Source: Erysipelotrichaceae bacterium
GTDB lineage: Bacteria > Bacillota_I > Bacilli_A > Erysipelotrichales > Coprobacillaceae
Reading direction: 5' to 3'
Length of the DNA stretch: 11,552 nucleotides
Assembly: GCA_021200395.1 (NCBI GenBank)
Contig: JAJQGQ010000254.1
Span: 1-11,552, forward strand
Shown here: one piece after another, positions 6,638-11,552 of the stretch
How positions within the stretch are numbered: the stretch's first letter is position 1
Layout of the letters: each line of letters begins with the position of its first letter
Notes under the pieces: model-generated
Told to the model about the DNA's origin: nothing
What the model saw: only the letters and a program-made list of their open reading frames with translations
Databases searched by the model: none
Translations under genes and position numbers: made by a program

Positions 6638-7660
6638 CTAATCGTTCATTGCTTTTCTTAATGCTTCACTTATTCTTCTAGGACCTCTAATTGCTTTAAT
6701 ACCATATTGATTTAATACCTCAAATGTATATTGATCTTTATTATATCTTTGTAGTAGTTGTAGTTTCATAATTTTAGATATTCTAAGATTTTTATCTTGA
6801 TATTCATAAGGAATATCTACTTCTATTACTTGACATTTATAAAGTATGGCTCCAATTGGTTTTGTAACATACATATAAACAATATCACCAACATGCATCT
6901 TACTTGTTTGTTTCCATGTAATCATATTTCTATCATCAAAACAATGAATCATATCATAATACTTAGGATTAGCTGGTATAATCCATTCATCGATTGTTTC
7001 AGTAAATTGATGACTTACCTTAAGATATTGCATAATTTCTTCATCATTTAATGTTTCATCTAAAATAATACTTAACCATTTCTCTTTATTCATATGATAT
7101 GCTCTATAATAACCATCTTTATTAAGTAATTCATTCACTTTATCATCAAGCTTAATATTAAGTATTTCTACTTCTTTATCTGTCTTATTATCTAATTTAG
7201 ATTGATTAATACACATAACGATGCCATACCATTTTCCATTACGAGAATTTCTAAACACACCAGTTTCATCATCATCTTCCCATAGAAACTCTGGTACATC
7301 ATGATATTGATTATAAATAAGTTGTGATATGCGATTGGTTTGTGAGCTGTTAAAATATTCTTTTTTAGTACATTTATTCTTTATATCAATTAATATTTCT
7401 TGATAAGCTTCTAATACCTGACTTGCAAAATCACCTTTAACACCTTTCACTCTAAAATTGGTATATTCTTCATCAAAATCATTATCAATAACTTTACCAT
7501 TAATAATACCTTTATGATTAATTGTTATTTCTACTCTAAAACTGTTATTAAGGATATTTGTAGTATATTGATATATATGATTATTTTTTATAAATCCATA
7601 AGATATAAGTTTGTCAAAAACTATACCTGATTTTTTAAATACTTCATCTTCAATTGTCAT
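6638..7660 (-). CDS. MmcQ/YjbR-like protein fused to a C-terminal EVE (PUA-like) domain
   Basis: A 340-residue fusion. Residues about 1-95 resemble the extra N-terminal part found on some YjbR-like proteins. Residues about 108-218 carry the MmcQ/YjbR pattern: HDVPEFLWEDDDETGVFRN, KWYGIVMCI, and LLNKDGYYRAYHMNKEKWLSIIL. Residues 224-338 look like an EVE domain: EWIIPANPKYYDMIHCF, ITWKQTSKMHVGDIVYMYV, PIGAILYKCQVIEV, and the end GIKAIRGPRRIS. YjbR proteins have a CyaY-like fold and are called DNA-binding, with little proof. EVE domains are related to YTH and ASCH readers of modified bases. A nucleic-acid role is therefore inferred. AGGAG lies just before ATG 7660, next to the stop of the small remnant gene upstream, with which it shares a promoter. 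Confidence 0.82.
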   Translation of the reverse strand: MTIEDEVFKKSGIVFDKLISYGFIKNNHIYQYTTNILNNSFRVEITINHKGIINGKVIDNDFDEEYTNFRVKGVKGDFASQVLEAYQEILIDIKNKCTKKEYFNSSQTNRISQLIYNQYHDVPEFLWEDDDETGVFRNSRNGKWYGIVMCINQSKLDNKTDKEVEILNIKLDDKVNELLNKDGYYRAYHMNKEKWLSIILDETLNDEEIMQYLKVSHQFTETIDEWIIPANPKYYDMIHCFDDRNMITWKQTSKMHVGDIVYMYVTKPIGAILYKCQVIEVDIPYEYQDKNLRISKIMKLQLLQRYNKDQYTFEVLNQYGIKAIRGPRRISEALRKAMND

Positions 7661-7669
7661 ACTAAACTC

Positions 7670-7774
7670 CTAAAATTTTGATTTACCATCATTGTAACAA
7701 ACTATATGAATATATTGTTTTGCTAAATCTTCATTAAATTCTCTTTTTAATACTGTTATCTTACATTTTCTCAT
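7670..7774 (-). pseudogene. Remnant of a TIGR04076-family gene, apparently with an internal deletion
   Basis: A 34-codon frame with a good ribosome binding site (GGAG) starts with RKCKITVLKREFNEDLAK, which closely matches the N-terminus I know for TIGR04076 proteins of about 90-110 residues. The tail IVCYNDGKSKF resembles the C-terminal (A/S)CNDGxRPVxF segment of the same family. The cysteine- and tryptophan-rich middle is missing. I read this as a gene that lost about 60 internal codons. It is still led by a strong promoter and ribosome binding site, so a 34-residue peptide may be made. The N-terminal match is firm; the C-terminal match is from memory and less sure. Confidence 0.65.
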
Positions 7775-7795
7775 AATTCCTCAACTCCTGTTATT

Positions 7796-7824
7796 ATTAT
7801 AAATATTCAATTGATATTAAGCAA
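7796..7824 (-). promoter_or_regulatory. Sigma-A-type promoter for the remnant and YjbR-EVE gene
   Basis: Minus-strand TTGCTT (7819-7824), a 17-base spacer and TATAAT (7796-7801) lie 21 bases before the ATG of the 34-codon remnant. No terminator lies between this and the YjbR-EVE gene, so the promoter serves both. Confidence 0.75.
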
Positions 7825-7827
7825 TAT

Positions 7828-7852
7828 AAAAAGCATGACTATTCATCATGCT
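7828..7852 (-). terminator. Intrinsic terminator of the NUDIX-Xre remnant unit
   Basis: Minus-strand AGCATGA (7846-7852), loop TGAATAG, TCATGCT (7832-7838), followed by TTTTATATT. The stem is 7 bp. It begins at the in-frame stop that ends the Xre-like remnant, as expected if that gene was once intact. It lies just upstream of the next promoter. Confidence 0.7.
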
Positions 7853-7949
7853 ATTCATTAAAATAGAGCTAATGATATTTCTAGATACTTGAACCATGCT
7901 TTGTTTTCGTTTCTTTTAAATTGTTCTTAAGTATTAATTTATCATTCAT
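7851..7949 (-). pseudogene. Remnant of a small Xre-family HTH regulator, internally deleted
   Basis: The frame starts at ATG 7949, overlapping the NUDIX stop by 8 bases, and reads MNDKLILKNNLKETKTKHG. That is the typical start of compact Xre regulators of about 65-70 residues, where LSQEELA should follow. Instead it reads SSI, a stop (7881-7883), KYH, a second stop, then LYFNE and a final stop at 7851-7853. SSI recalls the recognition-helix end (TISSIE), and LYFNE recalls the usual C-terminus (FEELFYF), all in the same frame. The core HTH is gone, so it cannot bind DNA. Only the N-terminal match is strong. Confidence 0.6.
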
Positions 7950-8520
7950 GATATTCTCTTTCTTTAATCATTTGTAAAACTTTATCATATTCATCTTCAA
8001 ATATACAAAATTCTGGATCATTGTTATGAAGTTTATCAGCTATATCATCCCCATCCATCCAAATGGCATCTGATACTTCTTCTGTTTGGAGTTTTAATTC
8101 ACTAACATCTACATCTTTCCTTAATGTATAAATATAAATAATCTCCTGATTATTAAATATCTTGCCATAAAATTCATCAACACTAGAATATCTCATTTTA
8201 TATTCATAATGTATTTCACTTGCATCTACAATGATACCTAATTCTTCTCTTAGTTCCTTTAAAGCAGTATCATCAAAATTCATACCTGCTTCAACATGTC
8301 CTGCTGATGAAGTGTCCAAACAATTAGGAAAACTATCTTTATTGCTACTTCTTCTTTGTAATAATACTTCTATTTTATTATCTTTAACTCTATAAATAAA
8401 AATATGACTAGCTCCATGTAAAATACCTTTTTCATGGGCAATTCTTCTATTAACTTTTTCTCCAGTTTTATGTCCATCTTCATCCAATACATCAAACATC
8501 TCAATATCTTGTTTTTCCAT
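7942..8520 (-). CDS. NUDIX hydrolase, IPP-isomerase-like/YfcD-type
   Basis: A 192-residue cytoplasmic hydrolase of nucleoside diphosphates or a related substrate linked to X. The N-terminal segment MFDVLDEDGHKTGEKVNRRIAHEKGILHGASHIFIY is typical of the IPP-isomerase-like subgroup. The NUDIX box spans 74-96 (GHVEAG then MNFDDTALKELREELGI). The metal-binding REEL core (91-94, Glu92 and Glu93) is intact. Two consensus positions differ: Met80 replaces the first Glu and Lys88 replaces Arg, which may change rather than abolish activity. AAGGAG lies 8 bases before ATG 8520. The gene follows the phosphodiesterase gene by 60 bases with no clear terminator or promoter between, so they may be co-transcribed. 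Confidence 0.9.
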   Translation of the reverse strand: MEKQDIEMFDVLDEDGHKTGEKVNRRIAHEKGILHGASHIFIYRVKDNKIEVLLQRRSSNKDSFPNCLDTSSAGHVEAGMNFDDTALKELREELGIIVDASEIHYEYKMRYSSVDEFYGKIFNNQEIIYIYTLRKDVDVSELKLQTEEVSDAIWMDGDDIADKLHNNDPEFCIFEDEYDKVLQMIKEREYHE

Positions 8521-8580
8521 TATGCATTCTCCTTTAAAAAGTTTTCTTTACGTTTATATAGTCACTTCAATTATTTTTGA

Positions 8581-10401
8581 TTAAAATATACTTTCAATAA
8601 ATTCAACATATTCATTAATCATATTGCTTGTCTTGCTTTCCATAATGGTATCTTTAGCCAAAGTAATATCATCAGTAATGATATTGTCGACATTATAATC
8701 AATCATTTTAGTTATAGTACTTTCACTATTGACTGTCCATACATATATCTCTTTATTCGCATTATGTATTTGTTTAACAAGTGATTTACTGACATTTGAG
8801 GCTTCAACACTAAAGTTATCGGCATACTCTAAATTTGTGATTCTACCATAAGCAACAGCCATCACATAAACTGTCTTGATATTTTCATCATACTCTTTCA
8901 CATTCTTTAAAGCACTATATGTTTGTGATGTAATCACACAATAATCTTGAAAATCATACGCATTAACAATATCAATAACATTTTTTTCAAAATCTGTTTC
9001 ATGTCCTGTTGGTTTGAGTTCTATGTTTAACCTAATATTATTCTCTTTCGCAAATGCTACAACATCTTCTAATAAAGGTATACGTTCATAACTATACTCA
9101 CTATTAAAGAAACTACCTGCATCTAAATCTTTAATATCATCATAGGTCATTTCCCAAACGTTCTTATTTAAACCTAGTATTCTTTTAAAGTTGGTATCAT
9201 GACTGACAATAATAACACCATCCTTGGTTTGTTGAACATCTAACTCTATCCAATCTGCACCTAATTCCACAGCTCCTTGAAAAGCACTCATGGTATTTTC
9301 TGGATAATAAGCTGAAGCACCTCTATGGGCACTCACTTCCATGGTTCGTATGTATTCAATATTAAGATTAAAATTACCTTTATAAACATTATATGCAAAA
9401 AACACTCCTAATACCGTAGCAATAGCACTTAAATATATGATCATCTTTTTAAACTTCTTATATAAGTTTTCATACAGTTTGATATGTTTTAACTCAATAT
9501 GTTGGCATTCTTCTCCTTTTTCTTCTTTTCGAGCATAATACAAAACACTAATAGCACTATAGTTCATAGGTGTAGATAATACAGTAAATATTACAAAAGA
9601 TAAGGCACCTATACCAAAAACCAATGTTGAAACAATACTCTTAAAAATAACATTATTAATAAATGCATTCATAGCATATATAACCAATACACCGATGCCT
9701 ACGAACAACAAATATAAACCTATCAAACATACTTGAATCAAAGCTAAAATTAAAATATCACTAATATGCTTATGCTTTCCTAACATCATACTATGCTTAA
9801 TCGCTAAAAAATAGTTTTCATTTTCTAATACAAAATAATGTAATGAATACATCCATAATATAAGTATTACTACAAATATGATCATCATTAACCAATAAGC
9901 GATATAATATATCCGATTCCCTTCAATGACTTCCATTACAAATGCAGGTATGTTGATAGAAGAAATGAAATCAGAAGAAATACCGATATTGACAAGTGGT
10001 ATTAATAATAATACAAAAAATGGCAAAAGGATATTTTCTAATTTAAATAAATTTTTCCATTTAGATAAAGATGCATATAAAGCTTCAAAAGTATTGATTG
10101 TTTTCTTTTGATAAGATGCATCTAATATTATTATAATGGTTGTTATATCAAACATATTATATAAAGTCATAAGGATGACTAAGATAAATAAAAATAAGAG
10201 GGTTATGGGTTTAAAAAGAAATTCAGATAAATTATCTGCCGTTAAATAAGTATAACCTGTTATATTCATTATTCCATTAAAACCTTTTAAAAATAAAGGT
10301 ATAAATATAAATAATGTTAATATTTTATAAACTGCTTCATATTTCACTAATGTCCATATATTGATCCTAATAATATCAATAGCCTCTCTCATTCTTTTCA
10401 T
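8581..10401 (-). CDS. Membrane-anchored glycerophosphodiester phosphodiesterase
   Basis: A 606-residue protein with an N-terminal membrane domain (about 20-340, seven or eight helices, GPDPase_memb type) and a C-terminal GDPD TIM-barrel (about 355-590) that probably faces outside. It would split glycerophosphodiesters or glycerol-phosphate polymers into glycerol-3-phosphate and an alcohol. Catalytic motifs are all present: AHRGASAYYPENT (358-370, His359, Arg360, Glu368), WIELDVQQTKDG (384-395, Glu386, Asp388), SHD (400-402, His401), NIELKP (459-464, Glu461, Lys463) and VWTVN (554-558). ATG 10401 has GGGG 6 bases upstream and an extended -10 promoter 23 bases away. The related enzymes act in phospholipid and lipoteichoic acid turnover; the precise substrate is unknown. 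Confidence 0.94.
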   Translation of the reverse strand: MKRMREAIDIIRINIWTLVKYEAVYKILTLFIFIPLFLKGFNGIMNITGYTYLTADNLSEFLFKPITLLFLFILVILMTLYNMFDITTIIIILDASYQKKTINTFEALYASLSKWKNLFKLENILLPFFVLLLIPLVNIGISSDFISSINIPAFVMEVIEGNRIYYIAYWLMMIIFVVILILWMYSLHYFVLENENYFLAIKHSMMLGKHKHISDILILALIQVCLIGLYLLFVGIGVLVIYAMNAFINNVIFKSIVSTLVFGIGALSFVIFTVLSTPMNYSAISVLYYARKEEKGEECQHIELKHIKLYENLYKKFKKMIIYLSAIATVLGVFFAYNVYKGNFNLNIEYIRTMEVSAHRGASAYYPENTMSAFQGAVELGADWIELDVQQTKDGVIIVSHDTNFKRILGLNKNVWEMTYDDIKDLDAGSFFNSEYSYERIPLLEDVVAFAKENNIRLNIELKPTGHETDFEKNVIDIVNAYDFQDYCVITSQTYSALKNVKEYDENIKTVYVMAVAYGRITNLEYADNFSVEASNVSKSLVKQIHNANKEIYVWTVNSESTITKMIDYNVDNIITDDITLAKDTIMESKTSNMINEYVEFIESIF

Positions 10402-10423
10402 GTTATCCCCTGCTTCTTCTATA

Positions 10424-10453
10424 ATTATAACAAACTTCGATAATATCTACCAA
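10424..10453 (-). promoter_or_regulatory. Promoter of the phosphodiesterase gene
   Basis: Minus-strand TTGGTA (10448-10453), an 18-base spacer and TATAAT (10424-10429) with an upstream TG (extended -10) lie 22 bases before the start codon. A nested dyad at 10464-10500 lies directly upstream of the -35 box. Confidence 0.75.
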
Positions 10454-10463
10454 TAATTATGAA

Positions 10464-10500
10464 AATGATTTTTATGAATATTGATTATTCATTAATCATT
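10464..10500. repeat. Nested dyad upstream of the phosphodiesterase promoter
   Basis: Outer arms AATGATT (10464-10470) and AATCATT (10494-10500) enclose inner arms ATGAATA (10474-10480) and TATTCAT (10486-10492). The symmetry is good and the location, about 10 bases upstream of the -35, is typical of an activator or repressor site. It is very AT-rich, so a chance origin is possible. Confidence 0.5.
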
Positions 10501-10524
10501 ACTAGAGGAGTCTTTCTTTTTAAC

Positions 10525-10550
10525 AAAAAAATCCTAGAATAATCTAGGAT
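10525..10550 (-). terminator. Intrinsic terminator of the toxin-antitoxin operon
   Basis: Minus-strand ATCCTAGA, loop TTAT, TCTAGGAT form a perfect 8-bp stem (10531-10538 with 10543-10550), followed at once by a run of six T. It starts 3 bases after the toxin stop codon. Confidence 0.88.
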
Positions 10551-10552
10551 AA

Positions 10553-10828
10553 TTAAAAAAGCTCTGAATGACTTCCTACACGATAAAGAAGTAACACCAA
10601 AACTTCTGCTTCTTTTTTATAAACCAATAACCAAGCTGGTTCAATATGACATTCTCTATATGAAACATAATTTCCTGTTAAATTATGATCACGATATTTT
10701 GCTTCAAGAGGAATGTCATTTGCAAGTTTATCAATTACCGAAAAGAGCTCATCCAAATTTTTATGTTGTTTTTTAGCAAGCTTCATATCTTTCTTAAATT
10801 GTGTAGTGAATTTAATTTCATATTTCAT
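10553..10828 (-). CDS. yafQ: YafQ-family mRNA interferase toxin (RelE superfamily)
   Basis: A 91-residue toxin that would cleave mRNA in the ribosomal A site. The family pattern is clear: YRDHNLTGNY (45-54), YRECHIEP (57-64), WLLVYKK (66-72) and YRVGSHSELF (82-91). Aligned to E. coli YafQ, His48, His61, Trp66, His87 and Phe91 match catalytic or substrate residues His50, His63, Trp68, His87 and Phe91. The residue matching Asp67 is Ala65 (PAW in place of PDW), so activity may be reduced. Its ATG overlaps the antitoxin stop (ATGA), giving translational coupling, and a terminator follows directly. The family assignment is secure; activity is uncertain. Confidence 0.93.
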   Translation of the reverse strand: MKYEIKFTTQFKKDMKLAKKQHKNLDELFSVIDKLANDIPLEAKYRDHNLTGNYVSYRECHIEPAWLLVYKKEAEVLVLLLYRVGSHSELF

Positions 10829-11097
10829 AATTCAAGTGCTTTCTTTAGATCATCAATGCTTGTAAATCCCTTTACAGATGAATCAGCAATAAGCATATCT
10901 CCCTCTTTAAACGCAGCAAGAGTAACTTCATTTGGAACATCAGCTTTAACTTCAAAAGGTAAGCCATTAACACGAAGTGCTTGACGTAAAAACATATTTA
11001 CAGCGGTAGACATATTTAAACCCAAGCTTTCAAAAAGACTTTCACACTTTACCTTTATTTCTTCATCAGTACGCACATTAATATTTGTCATAGCCAT
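10825..11097 (-). CDS. dinJ: DinJ/RelB-family antitoxin
   Basis: A 90-residue antitoxin that binds and blocks the YafQ toxin and represses its own promoter. The N-terminal ribbon-helix-helix part reads MTNINVRTDEEIKVKCESLF, then LGLNMSTAVNMFLRQAL (25-41) and NGLPFEV (44-50), all standard for DinJ. The C-terminal half (about 51-90) is the toxin-wrapping tail. ATG 11097 has GGAGG at 9-base spacing; the ATG two codons later (MTNINV) is also possible. It precedes the toxin and overlaps it by 4 bases. A consensus promoter with an ACATTG/CAATGT dyad lies upstream and suits autoregulation. Confidence 0.95.
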   Translation of the reverse strand: MAMTNINVRTDEEIKVKCESLFESLGLNMSTAVNMFLRQALRVNGLPFEVKADVPNEVTLAAFKEGDMLIADSSVKGFTSIDDLKKALEL

Positions 11098-11128
11098 AAC
11101 ATATTACCTCCTTCGATTTTCTCAAACA

Positions 11129-11160
11129 ATTATATCACATTGTATCAATATATTCAATGT
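11129..11160 (-). promoter_or_regulatory. Toxin-antitoxin promoter with overlapping operator dyad
   Basis: Minus-strand TTGAAT (11152-11157), a 17-base spacer and TATAAT (11129-11134) form a near-consensus promoter about 31 bases before the antitoxin start. The dyad ACATTG (11155-11160) and CAATGT (11137-11142), 12 bases apart, covers the -35 and spacer, which is where a DinJ-type repressor would block RNA polymerase. A further CAATGT on the plus strand lies at 11170-11175. Confidence 0.75.
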
Positions 11161-11284
11161 ACATAAATACAATGTTTTATTTTATAATTATAATATGTTA
11201 TTCAATAAAACTATATCTTCATTGAATCCTCCACAATACGTCTCTAATATATTATTATATCGTACTTCTTTAGTTTCTCATTTT

Positions 11285-11552
11285 TTATTCATTTTTAACT
11301 ATTGCTCCACAACAACAACCAAATGCTACACCAAAACATATTCCCAAAGCAATACTATCTAATGCTATACCAAATAATAATCCAAGTGAAATTCCTAGAG
11401 CTAACCAATTTAAGCTATTATCAGGTTCAATCACTATATTATTCCAATCAACATGTGATATTTCTTTAGTTGTTATTTTTATCTTTAAATCTTCAATAAT
11501 ATCTTTTTCAAAAGCTTTAAGTACTTTATCAGTTATTTCATCAGTTTTAATG
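11285..11552 (-). CDS. Glycine-rich (glycine-zipper-like) membrane protein, 5' end outside window
   Basis: Eighty-eight codons and a stop (TAA, 11285-11287) are visible; the start lies beyond the right edge. The visible part is a charged, soluble segment of about 45 residues (with FEKDIIEDLKIKI and SHVDWNNIVIEP), then a hydrophobic glycine-spaced stretch WLALGISLGLLFGIALDS and IALGICFGVAFGCCCGAIV, ending in KNE. The repeated small residues every three to four positions recall glycine-zipper membrane proteins. Three adjacent cysteines near the end are unusual. No function can be given. Synteny with the toxin-antitoxin pair is only same-strand; about 190 bases separate them. Confidence 0.65.
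   Translation of the reverse strand, partial: IKTDEITDKVLKAFEKDIIEDLKIKITTKEISHVDWNNIVIEPDNSLNWLALGISLGLLFGIALDSIALGICFGVAFGCCCGAIVKNE

Noticed and set aside
6797..7051. 84-codon plus-strand frame inside the YjbR-EVE gene
   Set aside because: It is antisense to a well-supported gene, lacks a convincing ribosome binding site and has no recognisable motif.
9926..10111. 61-codon plus-strand frame inside the phosphodiesterase gene
   Set aside because: It is antisense to the membrane domain and has no independent support.
10455..10500. Fur-box-like sequence upstream of the phosphodiesterase gene
   Set aside because: Only partial agreement with the GATAATGATWATCATTATC consensus; AT-rich bases explain the similarity.
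10685..10984. 99-codon plus-strand frame across the toxin-antitoxin genes
   Set aside because: It is antisense to two clear genes with strong motifs; low-complexity translation.
11188..11276. Minus-strand frame of about 29 codons (includes ETYCGGFNEDIVLL) between the antitoxin and the glycine-rich gene
   Set aside because: It has no start codon and a stop just upstream. It may be a gene fragment, but I recognise no family and AT-rich chance is likely.
1..11552. CRISPR arrays, tRNA or rRNA genes, riboswitches, insertion sequences, phage attachment sites
   Set aside because: No regularly spaced repeats, cloverleaf or conserved rRNA sequence, transposase motif, terminal inverted repeats or riboswitch-like leader was seen on either strand.

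Overview
The window is very AT-rich with strong AGGAGG-type ribosome binding sites, short intergenic gaps and canonical TATAAT promoters. This fits a low-GC Firmicute. The gene mix (PTS, cupin, YjbR-EVE fusion, DinJ-YafQ, AAA-ATPase/PD-(D/E)XK protein) suggests an Erysipelotrichia/Coprobacillaceae-like gut bacterium, but that assignment is inference. I see no rRNA, tRNA, CRISPR array, insertion sequence or phage gene.

Left part (1-3918, minus strand): a lactose/cellobiose-family phosphotransferase locus transcribed right to left. The order is EIIA (3555-3839), EIIC (2199-3479), a five-module PRD regulator (298-2127) and EIIB (runs off the left edge). The three EII proteins would take up and phosphorylate a beta-glucoside or related sugar. 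The regulator would sense EII phosphorylation. Three similar promoter-like elements (GTCTTTT, 18-19 bases, then TATAAT or TAAAAT) lie before EIIA, EIIC and the regulator. The first two also carry a TTTCCT/AGGAAA dyad. This looks like a repeated operator/promoter module for the local regulator and is the most interesting regulatory signal here. It also argues that the EIIA start is at 3839, well inside the longest open frame.

Middle (3972-6271, plus strand): an eight-helix YhhN/TMEM86-like membrane protein ending in a 19-bp hairpin, then an AAA-ATPase-like/PD-(D/E)XK protein with its own extended -10 promoter. The latter ends in a hairpin shared with the convergent cupin gene.

Right part (6270-11552, minus strand): cupin; YjbR-like/EVE fusion; a remnant of a TIGR04076-like gene; a remnant of a small Xre-type regulator overlapping the end of a NUDIX hydrolase gene; a membrane-anchored glycerophosphodiester phosphodiesterase; a DinJ-YafQ toxin-antitoxin pair; and a partial glycine-rich membrane protein. 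The two remnants lie side by side, and each seems to keep both gene ends while lacking the middle. The YafQ homologue has Ala where the family has a catalytic Asp.

No stretch above about 170 bases lacks a gene or remnant. I find no clear new multi-gene system. The best leads are the repeated PTS element, the paired internally deleted genes, the altered toxin and the solitary ATPase/nuclease-like gene.
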